Counted from the first letter of the stretch, positions 7,948-16,897 are shown. The stretch is DNA of 44,516 nucleotides from Candidatus Bathyarchaeota archaeon (GCA_016783455.1 JADHWN010000001.1:105930-150445), one strand, 5' to 3'. Made by a program: numbers and translations. The notes: generated from the letters alone by a model not told the origin.

Positions 7948-9258
7948 ATGAACAAGGAGATCACCCTCGTCGCCTCCGGTGACTCGCTCATCACCATGAG
8001 GCAGTCGGTCCACTCCGAGCCCGACTTCATGGAGCTCGTGGAGATCATCCGCTCCGCGGACGTCGCGTTCACCAACCACGAGATGCTCCTCCACGACTAC
8101 GAGGAGGACTGCTACCCCGCCGCCCAGTCAGGGGGCACCTACACCAGAGCCGCCCCCTCAATCATCAACGAGCTCCGGTGGATGGGGTACAACCTGTTTT
8201 CAACCGCCAACAACCACAGCCTCGACTACAGCTACGGGGGCCTCTTCGCGACGAAGGCCTACCTGGAGGCCGCGGGGGTCACCTACGCCGGCACCGGCAG
8301 GGACCTCGCCGAGGCCCGGGCTCCAGCATACCTGGACACTGTGAAGGGGAGAGTGGCGCTGATCGCCGCCTGCTCGACGTTCGCTCCTTTCGGAAGGGCC
8401 GGGGACTCGAGGAGGGACATGAGGGGGAGGCCCGGGCTGAACCCTCTCAGGTACGATACGTGGTACGAGGTGAGGCCGGAGACGCTGGAGAGGATAAAGA
8501 AAATATCGGAGGAGATGGGGATCGACGGCGTCATCCAGTCCGAGGACCCCGGTGAGTTCCACTTCCTGAGGACAAAGTACGTTGCTGGACCGAACGTCGG
8601 CTCCCACACCAAGGGCAACAAGTCGGACCTGGAGGGGAACCTAGAGTCCATCAGGGAGGCCGCCCGCCAGGCGGACTGGGTGCTGTTCAGCCTCCACGCC
8701 CACGAGGGTGCCTGGAAGGACACGGAGCGCCCCGCGGAGTTTATCGAGGAGTTCGCCAGGGCCGCGGTCGACGCCGGTGCCCACGCGGTCATAGGCCACG
8801 GCCACCACGCCATGAGGGGCATCGAGATACGGGAGGGGAGGCCCATCTTCTACAGCCTCGGGGACTTCATCTTCCAGAACCAGACGGTGGAGAGGATGCC
8901 CGCCGACTTTTACGCCAGGTACAAGCTGGACCCCTACAGCGGGACGCCGGCGGACGCCTACGACGCCCGGACCACGCCCAAGCCGACGCCCGGCAGGCGG
9001 AAGCCCTCATGGTTCGGGGACGACGAGAAGTACTGGATCAGCGTCGTCCCCCAGATGAGGTTCGACGGGGACGCCCTGGACGAGCTGAAGCTCTACCCCA
9101 TCGAGCTGGGCTGGAAGAAGCAGCGGAGTCAGAGGGGGCGGCCGATGCTGGCAAGAGGGGATCTCGCTGACAAGATCATCGGGATCATGACGGAGCTCTC
9201 CGAGCCGTATGGGACAGAGGTCCTCAACAGGGACGGCGTCGGAGTGGTGTCTCTCTAG
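7948..9258 (+). CDS. CapA-family (poly-gamma-glutamate synthesis type) protein
   Basis: 436 aa. It carries the metallophosphatase-like PGA_cap fold. Motifs in order are LVASGDSLI near the N-terminus, FTNHEMLL, FSTANNHSLDYSYGG, SLHAHEGAW, and GHGHHAMRGIEIREGRPIF with YSLGDFIF near residue 300. These are the metal-site motifs of CapA/PgsA proteins (GD, NNH, GHHxH, SLGNF). CapA is needed to make or move poly-gamma-glutamate, but most archaeal homologues stand apart from capB/capC, as here, and their substrate is unknown. The start was taken at ATG 7948 rather than GTG 7906, because a TATA-like box at ~7913-7921 places transcription start close to 7948 (leaderless). No signal peptide was seen. 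Confidence 0.82.
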   Translation: MNKEITLVASGDSLITMRQSVHSEPDFMELVEIIRSADVAFTNHEMLLHDYEEDCYPAAQSGGTYTRAAPSIINELRWMGYNLFSTANNHSLDYSYGGLFATKAYLEAAGVTYAGTGRDLAEARAPAYLDTVKGRVALIAACSTFAPFGRAGDSRRDMRGRPGLNPLRYDTWYEVRPETLERIKKISEEMGIDGVIQSEDPGEFHFLRTKYVAGPNVGSHTKGNKSDLEGNLESIREAARQADWVLFSLHAHEGAWKDTERPAEFIEEFARAAVDAGAHAVIGHGHHAMRGIEIREGRPIFYSLGDFIFQNQTVERMPADFYARYKLDPYSGTPADAYDARTTPKPTPGRRKPSWFGDDEKYWISVVPQMRFDGDALDELKLYPIELGWKKQRSQRGRPMLARGDLADKIIGIMTELSEPYGTEVLNRDGVGVVSL

Positions 9259-9308
9259 GAGGGGCACGGCCCCTAAACTGATTTATCCAAATATTACTAG
9301 GAGGTATC

Positions 9309-10379
9309 ATGGCAGGCGCAATCAGCATCAGGGAGGCCAGACCAGAGGACAATGAGGCGCTCCTGGAGCTGCAGCTGAGGTGCCCCCAGGGGACCGAGCT
9401 CGTCTTCCAGTTCGACAGGTCACCGGACTTCTTTGTGAGGTTTATGCCCTACGAGAGGGGGTGGGCATTCGTGGCCGAGGGGGGAGATCAGATCGTTGGC
9501 TCCATCGAGTGCGCCCTCAGGAAGGTGTACGTCAGGGGAGAAAGGTGCAACGCGTTGTACGCCTTCGGGGTGATGGTGGACCCCGTGCACAGGAGGAAGG
9601 GGATCGCCTCCAAGCTCCTGGCGGAGGTGGACGGGGTCGCGGCCCGCGTGGACGCCGACCTAATGTACGCCTTCATCGTTGAGGAGAACGTGCCCTCCTT
9701 CAGGATGGTGGAGAAGATGGGGTACCTTCCATGGAAGAACGTCAGGGAGAACCTCCTCGTGGCGTATGAGGAGGAGGCGATCAGACCAGGCAATGTCAGG
9801 CCCCTCCGGATGGATGACGTCCCTGAGGCCGTCGAGCTGATCAACGGGATATACGGGGACCACGACTTCTATCTTCCCTTCACCGTGGAGTCGTTCCTCG
9901 CCTACGTAGAGCGGATGCCCCACTACGGCATGGAGAACATATTCGTCTACGAGGAGGAAGGGGAGATAACGGCTGTCCTGGGATACTGGGAGTACCACAA
10001 GATCATGGCGCCCAGGGTGATAAAGTTCAACCTCAGGATGAGGGCGCAGCTAATCATGCTCAAGCTGATGGGCCTGTTCACGAAGGTCCCGAAGATGCCG
10101 GGCCTCGGCGAGAGGTCTCTCCAGATTATCCTCACGCCCGTGGCCTACCGTTACATCGAGGCCTGCCGGGAGCTCCTGAAGCACGTGAACAACCTGGCCA
10201 TCGAGAAGGGGGTGCATTTCGTAACGCTGGTCTCCGAGGTGGACGGCCCCCTCGAGGAGTTGACAGAGGGCTACCGCAAGACCGACGTCACGGTACATCA
10301 GATGGTGAAGCCGTTGAAGGGTCAGGTGTACGACTCTCCCAGCAGCCGTAGGCTCTACATGAACGTTGAGGACGTCTGA
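9309..10379 (+). CDS. tandem GNAT N-acetyltransferase
   Basis: 356 aa with two acetyltransferase folds. The N-terminal one (~1-155) has an intact acetyl-CoA motif A, VMVDPVHRRKGIASKLL, and motif B VPSFRMVEKMGY. The second half (~160-345) starts anew with VRPLRMDDVPEAVELIN but lacks a clear R/QxxGxG/A loop, so it may be a degenerate substrate-binding copy. Such two-domain GNATs resemble the Eis/MshD layout; the acceptor substrate is unknown. AGGAGGTATC before the ATG is a good ribosome site. The gene stands after the CapA-like gene and converges on the MFS transporter, with only 4 bp between the stops. Confidence 0.82.
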   Translation: MAGAISIREARPEDNEALLELQLRCPQGTELVFQFDRSPDFFVRFMPYERGWAFVAEGGDQIVGSIECALRKVYVRGERCNALYAFGVMVDPVHRRKGIASKLLAEVDGVAARVDADLMYAFIVEENVPSFRMVEKMGYLPWKNVRENLLVAYEEEAIRPGNVRPLRMDDVPEAVELINGIYGDHDFYLPFTVESFLAYVERMPHYGMENIFVYEEEGEITAVLGYWEYHKIMAPRVIKFNLRMRAQLIMLKLMGLFTKVPKMPGLGERSLQIILTPVAYRYIEACRELLKHVNNLAIEKGVHFVTLVSEVDGPLEELTEGYRKTDVTVHQMVKPLKGQVYDSPSSRRLYMNVEDV

Positions 10380-10383
10380 GGAT

Positions 10384-11778
10384 TCAGACGGTGATGGCCT
10401 TGGCGGCCTCGTAGGGCTCCAGGTACCGGACCAGGAGCAGGGGCACCAGGGTGAGGCTGGAGAGGACGGCGAAGAGGAGGGGGATGTTCCTGGGGAGCAG
10501 GTACCCTATGATCACCGACGCCGGGATGTTCCCCACCCAGCTGAAGGACATATACATTTGGAAGACTGTGGCGGAGAGGGCGAGGGGCGTCGAATCCGCC
10601 ATGAGGGCCATTCTGCCTCCGGAGTTGACCCGCTCGATGAAGTTTGAGACTACAGCGAGGACCACGAACCAGGCCGTCATCCCGGGCTTCAGGGTCATCC
10701 AGAGGTAACCGGAGACCATCATGACGACCCCTGTGAGGGTGTAGACCCGCTTGTGCCCCCACCTGTCGGCCGCCCAGCCGCCGACGATGGATGCGGGGAT
10801 CCCGGCGAGGAGGGTGACGACGGCGATGTTTCCCGCTGTGGTGGGCGTGAATCCTCCGACGATCTCGTTCATGATGAGGGAGAACATGCCCCCGGTGGGG
10901 TTGCTGAGCCTCTGGGTGCCGATGGCTGTGCCGACCATGAGGAGGGAGGCGACGAGGACTGTCCTCTCGGTGAATGTGAAGGCGATGGCCTCCCTGCTGA
11001 ATAGACGTTCTTTTTCCAGCTTCGGCTCCTTGAGTTTGAGGAAGGGGAAGGCAAGCATGCCGACCAGCCCCCCACTCATGAAGACGAGCCAGTAGCTGCC
11101 CACAGAGATGAGATAGGGTGAGATGAGGCTGGCTGCGACCCCGCCGACGGCCATCCCGAAGGTGTTCACCCCGCCGAGCACGCGGGCGTGGTACTCGGGG
11201 GGCGTCACGTCGACGGCGAAGCTGTCGGCTGCTATGTCGAAGAGGGCGCCTGCGGTGGTCATGGTGAGGCAGAGGGGGAAGAAGTGGCTCCAGACGGGGA
11301 TGCTGGTGGGGTCGGTTGTGAGGAAGCCGAGGAGGGCGATGAGGCTGAGGAGGCCGGCGGCGAGGAAGTAGGGGTGCCGGCGGTAGGTGTTGCCCCTGAA
11401 GGTGACGGGAAAGCCGTCGGAGAGGAGGCCGATGAACATCTTCCACTGCCAGGACATGTAGACGAGGCCCAAGAAGAGCGCGGCGTCGAACGTGGAGACT
11501 CCCCGGACCTGGAGGAGGTAGAGGGGGGCCCACATGGAGAAAGTGATCTTCATGTAGCCGTTAGCGAAGTAGGCGAGGCCATAGAAGGCGGCGAAGAGCC
11601 TGGGGCGGAAGACGTCGTCGGTGAGCTCCCGGAGGCGCTCCTCCTTGGGGGCCTGCCAGTAGGTGACTCCCTTCGCCTCGAACTCGCGTCTCCACCTCCT
11701 CCCCAGGTAAAAGAGGACGGCGTAGGCGGCGAGGGTGAGGCCGAAGAAGAGGAGGCCCAGCACCTGCTCGAACTTCAT
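10384..11778 (-). CDS. major facilitator superfamily transporter
   Basis: 464 aa, 12 or more hydrophobic segments. The first helix (VLGLLFFGLTLAAYAVLFYLG) is followed by an unusually long charged stretch (~28-60, RRWRREFEAKG...TDDVFRPR) before the canonical MFS core. The motif A equivalents are GLLSDGFPVTFRGNTYRRHP and GGWAADRWGHKRVYTLTG. Substrate unknown. The extra N-terminal helix and cytoplasmic loop suggest a 13-14 TM variant. It is divergently transcribed from the amidohydrolase at 11873, so uptake or export of that enzyme's substrate is an inference only. Confidence 0.85.
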   Translation of the reverse strand: MKFEQVLGLLFFGLTLAAYAVLFYLGRRWRREFEAKGVTYWQAPKEERLRELTDDVFRPRLFAAFYGLAYFANGYMKITFSMWAPLYLLQVRGVSTFDAALFLGLVYMSWQWKMFIGLLSDGFPVTFRGNTYRRHPYFLAAGLLSLIALLGFLTTDPTSIPVWSHFFPLCLTMTTAGALFDIAADSFAVDVTPPEYHARVLGGVNTFGMAVGGVAASLISPYLISVGSYWLVFMSGGLVGMLAFPFLKLKEPKLEKERLFSREAIAFTFTERTVLVASLLMVGTAIGTQRLSNPTGGMFSLIMNEIVGGFTPTTAGNIAVVTLLAGIPASIVGGWAADRWGHKRVYTLTGVVMMVSGYLWMTLKPGMTAWFVVLAVVSNFIERVNSGGRMALMADSTPLALSATVFQMYMSFSWVGNIPASVIIGYLLPRNIPLLFAVLSSLTLVPLLLVRYLEPYEAAKAITV

Positions 11779-11872
11779 ACTTCTTCGAGGTGGGCGATGA
11801 ATTATAAAGGGGTGACGGGGGGAGATGGAAAATCATTTAGTCGTTGAGGACAGCCTGTATGGGAGGGTAATT

Positions 11873-13043
11873 ATGCTCGCGATTAAGGGTGGGAAGATCT
11901 ACACGATTACGAAGGGCGTCATCGACGGGGGGACGGTCCTCATCGACGGCGGCAAGATCGTGAAGGTCGGTAAGAGGATCAAGGTGCCCGAGGACGCCGA
12001 GGTCATCGACGTCACGGGGAAGGTCGTGATGCCGGGGCTCGTCGAGGCCCACTGCCACATCGGCATCTCCGAGGAGAAGATAGGCTGGGCGGGGAGCGAC
12101 GGGAACGAGGCCACGGACCCGGCGACGCCCCACATGAGGGCCCTGGACGGGATCAAGGCCAACGCCGACGAGGGTGGGCTGGAGGCTGCCATGAAGGCGG
12201 GGATCACCACCGTCCAGATACTGCCGGGGAGCGCCAACGTCATCGGGGGCACCGGCGTGGTTGTGAAGACGGCCCCCAAGGCGGTCATCGACGAGATGGT
12301 GGTGAGGGAACCCTCGGGGATGAAGATCGCCTTCGGGGAGAACCCGATGCGGGTCTACGGCCAGGGGCTGAAGAGGATGCCCTCGACCCGGATGGGGGTC
12401 GCCGGGGTCCTCAGGGAGTGGCTGCAGAAGGCGAAGGGCTACGCGGAGAAGAGGGAGAGGCTCAAGGACGACCCCGAGAAGAGGCCCGAGGTTGACCTCA
12501 AGCTGGAGGCGCTGGTGCCCGGTGATCAAGGGGGAGATCCCCCTGAGGGCCCACGCCCACAGGGCGGACGACATCGCCACGGCGGTGCGCATCGCCGAGG
12601 AGTTCGGGGTCGAGATCTCATGGGAGCACGCCACCGAGGGGCACAGGATCGCCGAGTGGATCGCGGAGAAGGGGGTGCCGGCGGTCTGGGGGCCCAGCCT
12701 GGGCTCCAGGGGGAAATGGGAGATGAGGGAGCTGGGGTTCGACACCCCGAAGGCCCTGTACGAGGCCGGCGTGAAGCTGGCCATCCAGACGGACGCCACG
12801 GGGAGTAACATCCGCCATCTGCCCATCGCGGCGGGGATGGCTGTGAAGCATGGGCTGCCCTATGAGGAGGCCCTGAAGGCGATTACCATCAACCCTGCGG
12901 AAATCCTGGGGGTGGCCGATCGGGTTGGGAGCATCGAGAAGGGGAAGGACGCCGACCTGCGCATCCTCGACGGGGACCCTTTGGAGCTGCGCACGAAGGT
13001 GGAGATGGTCCTCATAGACGGGGAGATCGTCTACAGGGCCTAG
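11873..13043 (+). pseudogene. amidohydrolase (imidazolonepropionase-like), split by a +1 frameshift at ~12521
   Basis: Two overlapping frames together make one full-length enzyme of ~390 aa. The 5' frame has MLAIKGGKIYTITKG, the HxH metal motif in VMPGLVEAHCHIG, and MKAGITTVQILPGSANVIGG. It reaches DLKLEALVP and then loses sense. The 3' frame resumes at VIKGEIPLRAHAHRADD (third metal His), then EISWEHATEGHRI (fourth His), AIQTDATGS (catalytic Asp) and the closing sandwich VGSIEKGKDADL. The break is one extra base in the CCCGGTG run at 12518-12524. All catalytic residues are intact, so this is either a very fresh mutation or a sequencing error; if an error, it is a functional cytoplasmic zinc amidohydrolase of unknown substrate. 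The start was set at ATG 11873, where homology begins, not at ATG 11825. Confidence 0.8.
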
Positions 13044-13058
13044 GGCAGAATATCTGGA

Positions 13059-13080
13059 GGGGAGGTCAGAGACCCTCCCC
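13059..13080 (+). terminator. GC hairpin after the amidohydrolase
   Basis: GGGGAGG and CCTCCCC form perfect 7-bp arms around an 8-nt loop, 15 bp after the amidohydrolase stop and between convergent genes. No T-run follows, so it may be a processing or pausing signal rather than a full terminator. Confidence 0.4.
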
Positions 13081-13117
13081 CTCAGATCCCCGAAAGCAGA
13101 GTGGCGGAAAGAGTAGG

Positions 13118-13717
13118 CTATGTCTTCAGCTCCGGGTGCTCCTCGATGTACTTCATCAGCTCGTCGTAGAGGTACTCGAACTCACTCATCTGCCGTGGGT
13201 AGTTCATACGCTTCCTCGACTCGTTGATGACAGGTGCCAACTTCTCCCATAGGGTCCTCGTCATGAACGTCATCGTGAGTGCTATCAAGCGGATGTCCAC
13301 CAGCCCCTCCTTGACGAAGACGCCTAGGCCCTCATAGAAGCATAACACCAGCGATGATGCCCTGATGAATTCCTTGTCGGATTTTTCAGGGTTCCAGTAG
13401 TCATTTATCTGTATGTACTCCTCGTAGTCCTCCCAGTGGGTTGTGACAACCTTGTTGTAGGCGTCGAGCCACTCCTGGTTCGCAAAGCTCTGGTTGTAGA
13501 TGTTCATGAAGAGCTGAGCCTGCCTCGTCTCTAGTGCCTGCTCCTGTGTCTTTCTTGTGAGCTCCTGGGACTGGAGGGTCAGCTGCTGGTTTTTCAGGGA
13601 TATCTCCTGGTTCCTCTGGTTTGTCCTGATGGTCATGATGTAGTAGAAGACGCCCACGAGGATGCCCACGGTCTGAAGGAACTGGAAGAGGATCTGGAAT
13701 GTAACCTGTTCAACCAT
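13118..13717 (-). CDS. membrane-anchored coiled-coil protein (DUF4760-like)
   Basis: 199 aa. One N-terminal transmembrane helix (residues ~8-30, ILFQFLQTVGILVGVFYYIM) is followed by a Gln/Glu-rich coiled coil with a short repeat (ISLKNQQLTLQSQELTRKTQEQ, ~38-60). A helical cytoplasmic domain follows, ending in EFEYLYDELMKYIEEHPE. This is the layout of DUF4760-type proteins, found widely in bacteria and archaea without known function. Its promoter matches that of the GNAT gene upstream (13788), so the two are likely expressed alike. Confidence 0.65.
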   Translation of the reverse strand: MVEQVTFQILFQFLQTVGILVGVFYYIMTIRTNQRNQEISLKNQQLTLQSQELTRKTQEQALETRQAQLFMNIYNQSFANQEWLDAYNKVVTTHWEDYEEYIQINDYWNPEKSDKEFIRASSLVLCFYEGLGVFVKEGLVDIRLIALTMTFMTRTLWEKLAPVINESRKRMNYPRQMSEFEYLYDELMKYIEEHPELKT

Positions 13718-13740
13718 CCAAACTCACAGAATAGGATTAG

Positions 13741-13770
13741 GGTGAAGTTAAGAAAAGAGTATGGGGGAAG
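13741..13770 (-). promoter_or_regulatory. promoter of the membrane coiled-coil gene
   Basis: On the minus strand CCCCCATACTCTTTTCTTAA leads into CTTC: a BRE-like purine-poor stretch plus a TTAA-centred box ~30 nt before the ATG at 13717. The same 20-nt string with one difference recurs at 14322-14352. Confidence 0.5.
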
Positions 13771-13787
13771 GAGTGGGAGTTCAGTAG

Positions 13788-14309
13788 TCAGATGAACAGA
13801 GCCATGACCAGTATATCGTCATAGACCCCGTCAAGTTTCCTCGCCCTCCTCTTGACGCCCTCATGCACGAACCCCCTCTTCTCATACAGTGATATGGCAG
13901 GTATGTTCGAGGCGTACACCTCCAGCTCGACACGCTCTATGCCCCTGGCCTTGGCCGCGCTGATCGTCCGCTCCATCAGCCTCGTGCCGATGCCCTGCCT
14001 CCGATGGTCCCTGAGGATCCCCATGCCGAGGGTGCCGCAGTGGGTGAACCCCTCACTCTTCCCCGGCGAGATGTCGCACCACCCCACGACCTCATCCCCC
14101 TTCAGCGCCACGAACTGGGGGACGTCGTTCTGGATGTTCGACAGGACGAACTCCCTTGAGGATTCCAGGGGCGGGGCTTCAACGAAGCCTATGTATCGTC
14201 TCTCACGTGCCACCGAGTCAAGGCATCGGTGGTAGCCTTCGACGTGTCTCTCCGATATGGACACAATCTTGACATCCGAGTTCTCGCCTTCAGTCAAGTT
14301 ACGGATCAC
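13788..14309 (-). CDS. GNAT family N-acetyltransferase (RimI/PhnO-like)
   Basis: 173 aa single GNAT domain. Motif A is GMGILRDHRRQGIGTRLM with the acetyl-CoA loop RRQGIG, preceded by VVGWCDISP. Motif B is NIPAISLYEKRGF, followed by EGVKRRARKLDGVYDDILVMAL. It is close to the group annotated as ribosomal-protein-alanine or small-molecule acetyltransferases; the acceptor cannot be told from sequence. The start codon is GTG at 14309; the TTAA-type promoter box at ~14327-14337 puts the transcript start very near it, favouring a leaderless message. Confidence 0.8.
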   Translation of the reverse strand: MIRNLTEGENSDVKIVSISERHVEGYHRCLDSVARERRYIGFVEAPPLESSREFVLSNIQNDVPQFVALKGDEVVGWCDISPGKSEGFTHCGTLGMGILRDHRRQGIGTRLMERTISAAKARGIERVELEVYASNIPAISLYEKRGFVHEGVKRRARKLDGVYDDILVMALFI

Positions 14310-14321
14310 TGCCTTGCATTA

Positions 14322-14352
14322 GGTGGGAATTAAGAAAAGTGTATGGGGGGAA
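14322..14352 (-). promoter_or_regulatory. promoter of the GNAT gene, repeat of the element at 13741
   Basis: On the minus strand CCCCCATACACTTTTCTTAA, one base different from the string at 13741-13770, precedes the GTG start of the next gene at the same distance. It is also C/T-rich enough to act as a stop for the Fe-S gene ending at 14372. Confidence 0.5.
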
Positions 14353-14371
14353 AGAAAGAGGACAGTACTGT

Positions 14372-15073
14372 TTACTTGTCAACCAATGTTATTGCATTGG
14401 TAGGACAGGTGCTGATGCACAGACCACAGCCGAAGCACAGTTCAGGATTGAAGGCAAGGGAACCGTTCACCATCTCCCTGGCGCCGAACTGACATCGGTC
14501 GACACATACACCGCACTCAGTACAATCGGATGTATCAGTGACCGAAGTGGTCTGAGATGTCAACAAGTGTGGTGCCAACCCATATCGTAAAATAGCTGAA
14601 AGTTGGCAACAGCAGCAAGAACAGCAGCCACAAATAGTGAATACTTCATCAGGTTTGAGTTTAGCTCCTGGAAAGTCATGCGTAACCTGAGCCGTGAGCA
14701 CAAGTCCGGCTTTGTGTGATTTTCCCAGTATATCAATTGCTTCCTCCTTGGTGATCTCCCGTCTATTCCTCCTAAACGCCCTCTCTTTGTCTCCCAAGCC
14801 ATATTCTGCCTTATCGTTCAACGTAATGCATACGTTGAGAGGTGCGTCACAATTCTGCCTTAGGTCTCTGCAAAAGCAATCAGCAACTGCGATCGTGTGA
14901 ACTTTATCGAGGTATTCCATTGCACTTTCAACGTTGAGCACGGTGTGATCTGCTTCGATCTCGACATTGACGGGAATAGTTATCATTGATTTCCACCGTT
15001 CATCAGCACCCTTTTGTAGCCATTCCTTGGTCCAGTCGTTCTCGAACCTGTAACCCTGCTTCTTATGCGCCAT
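14372..15073 (-). CDS. cysteine-rich 2[4Fe-4S] ferredoxin-type protein
   Basis: 233 aa. The N-terminal region has a CxC pair and single Cys (ADCFCRDLRQNC, C66/C68/C75, then C82). The centre has an extreme cluster of seven Cys in nine residues (148-156, CGCCSCCCC). The C-terminal ~50 residues are a classic two-cluster ferredoxin (CTECGVCVDRC and CFGCGLCISTC). Proteins of this build occur in anaerobic archaea and bacteria and are thought to carry electrons for unknown oxidoreductases; the extra cysteines may hold a further cluster. No signal peptide. It is more AT-rich than its neighbours. TATA-like TTTTAACTATTAG lies at ~15094-15106. Divergent from the BtpA gene. Confidence 0.78.
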   Translation of the reverse strand: MAHKKQGYRFENDWTKEWLQKGADERWKSMITIPVNVEIEADHTVLNVESAMEYLDKVHTIAVADCFCRDLRQNCDAPLNVCITLNDKAEYGLGDKERAFRRNRREITKEEAIDILGKSHKAGLVLTAQVTHDFPGAKLKPDEVFTICGCCSCCCCQLSAILRYGLAPHLLTSQTTSVTDTSDCTECGVCVDRCQFGAREMVNGSLAFNPELCFGCGLCISTCPTNAITLVDK

Positions 15074-15238
15074 GGTCAGAGAAAGTATCAGCTAATAGTT
15101 AAAATCATTGGTAAGTTATCATATGAGGATAAGAGCCGGGATGAAGGCGTCTCGATTTTCGAATCCCATATCGAGGCCTCCACCAAGCCCCAAAGCTGAA
15201 CTAACATTAATACATACTAACATCAGGAGAAGCCCCAT

Positions 15239-16057
15239 ATGGAATTCAAGGGATGGTTCCACGACCTGTTCCAGGTCAGTAAACCCATTATCGCCATGGC
15301 CCACCTCCCGGCCCTGCCCGGCACCCCCCGATACGACCGGGAGAGAGGGGTCGATCACATCGTCGAATGGGTTGCCCGGGACGTGGCCAACCTCGTCGCA
15401 GGGGGAGTCGACGCGATCATGTTTTGCAACGAAGACGACCGCCCCTACGTCTTCGAGGCCGGAATCGAACAGATAGCCACAATGGCCCGCGTCATCGCCG
15501 AGACCAAGCCCACTGGCATCCCCTTCGGGGTCGATTTCCTGTGGGACCCGAGGGCGGCAATGGCCGTGGCCCACGCCACAGGCGGCCGCTTCATCCGCGA
15601 GGTGCTGACCGGAGTCTACGAGTCGGACATGGGGCTGTGGTCTCCCAACGCCGGTAGACTGGCACGCTTCAGGTCACAGATCGGCGCCGATGACATCAGG
15701 GTCTTCTACAACGTCGTCCCGGAGTTCGCCTCCCCCCTGGGCTCCCGCAGCGAGGTGGAGCGGGCTCACAGCGCTGTCGTCTCCTCGCTGGCCGACATCA
15801 TCCTGGTGTCGGGGAAGATGGCCGGAGCGGAGGCGGACTTATCGGTCATCGAGGCCATCAAGGAAGCTGTTGACGTACCGGTGCTCGTGAATACCGGCGT
15901 CAAGCCCCATAACGTGGAGGACTACCTGTCGGTCGCAGACGGGGCCATCGTGGGCTCCAGTCTCAAGGAGGACGGGTACACCTGGAACCCAGTGGACCCC
16001 CTACGGGTTGAACAGCTGATGGCACAGGTGAAACAGGTCCGCAGGTCCACACAATAG
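15239..16057 (+). CDS. BtpA/SgcQ family protein (TIM barrel)
   Basis: 272 aa, full family length. Signatures include KPIIAMAHLPALPGTPRYD at the start, GGVDAIMFCNEDDRPY, PFGVDFLWDPRAAMAVA, FIREVLTGVYESDMGLW, and the phosphate-binding end VLVNTGVKPHNVEDYLSVADGAIVGSSLK. BtpA is needed for photosystem I stability in cyanobacteria and SgcQ sits in a sugar operon in E. coli, but the archaeal members have no known reaction; a nucleoside or sugar-phosphate enzyme is likely from the barrel fold. AGGAGA lies ~10 nt before the ATG, and TATA-like AACATTAATAC at ~15203-15213. Confidence 0.88.
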   Translation: MEFKGWFHDLFQVSKPIIAMAHLPALPGTPRYDRERGVDHIVEWVARDVANLVAGGVDAIMFCNEDDRPYVFEAGIEQIATMARVIAETKPTGIPFGVDFLWDPRAAMAVAHATGGRFIREVLTGVYESDMGLWSPNAGRLARFRSQIGADDIRVFYNVVPEFASPLGSRSEVERAHSAVVSSLADIILVSGKMAGAEADLSVIEAIKEAVDVPVLVNTGVKPHNVEDYLSVADGAIVGSSLKEDGYTWNPVDPLRVEQLMAQVKQVRRSTQ

Positions 16058-16138
16058 TAATGCGCGCGAATGATTATGTGGGAGAGAAGAGTATAGGACC
16101 GCTTTCAGGCTCAACGTTTTGCACTACAACTCATTTAT

Positions 16139-16897
16139 TTACACTAACTTGATGAACCTCACCTCGAAGGTGCCCTCATCAAGATCCAAGATCCCGTACG
16201 TCACCCTGTCGTCCCCCTCGAACACCCGGGTCCTCTCATTGTACCTGGGATAGCTCCTCAGACGCTGCAGCGAACCCGGGTTCAGGATGTACCTACCCTC
16301 CAGGAGCTCAACCCTCCCGGGACCGTCGAAAACCGTCTCGGTGACCTCCCCCTCCCACTCCCTGTAGACCAGGGGGACGTGGCTGTGCCCAACGAGAAGG
16401 ATGTCTCCGACGAACGACGGATGCCCAAAGTTGGCCCGGGCTATCTCCACGTTCAGTATACGGGACTTCGTGAGGTCCTCCCTGGCGAGGGGGCTGTCGT
16501 GTATCATCTGGATCACCCTCCCACCACAGGTCACGGTGCGGGTCTCAGGCATGGACGAGATGTACTTCAGTTGCTCCCCGTCCAGCTCCCGCCTAAGCCT
16601 CAGGGCATCCTTCTGGAACCTCCTGAGGAGGCCCGGGTTCCCCCGCCCCTCCCTCCTCAGCCTCTCCTCCATCTCCCTGAACCACGCCAGAGCCCCGTCG
16701 TCCACCACCGGCCTGTCATGGGTCCCCGAGACGCATACCACCCCTTGCCCCCTCAGCCAGTCGAGGACCCTCCCCGCCCCCTCCGGGTCACCAGCGCAGA
16801 TATCACCCAGACAGAACTTCACCAGACCCTCATCATCTGGAAGAAGATCCAGGCTCTCCGCCCTGCCATGAATATCGGAGAACACCAGACACCTCAT
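16139..16897 (-). CDS. calcineurin-like metallophosphoesterase (YfcE/MJ0936-type)
   Basis: 252 aa. Metal motifs are in order: MRCLVFSDIHGRAESL (DxH), FCLGDICAG (GDxxxxG), VCVSGTHDRPV (GTHD in place of GNHD), IQMIHDSP and ILLVGHSHVPLV (GHxH), then YILNPGSLQRLR. Such phosphodiesterases act on cyclic or bis-p-nitrophenyl phosphates in vitro; the natural substrate is unknown. An insertion of ~70 residues (Arg/Leu-rich, LRREGRGNPGLLRRFQKDAL) separates the second and third motifs. The start is placed at the Met before RCLVFSD because CTTTATACAG at ~16919-16928 is a TATA box at leaderless distance; the 24-codon longer form would contain it. The 390 bp upstream hold copy 1 of the repeated element. 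Confidence 0.85.
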   Translation of the reverse strand: MRCLVFSDIHGRAESLDLLPDDEGLVKFCLGDICAGDPEGAGRVLDWLRGQGVVCVSGTHDRPVVDDGALAWFREMEERLRREGRGNPGLLRRFQKDALRLRRELDGEQLKYISSMPETRTVTCGGRVIQMIHDSPLAREDLTKSRILNVEIARANFGHPSFVGDILLVGHSHVPLVYREWEGEVTETVFDGPGRVELLEGRYILNPGSLQRLRSYPRYNERTRVFEGDDRVTYGILDLDEGTFEVRFIKLV

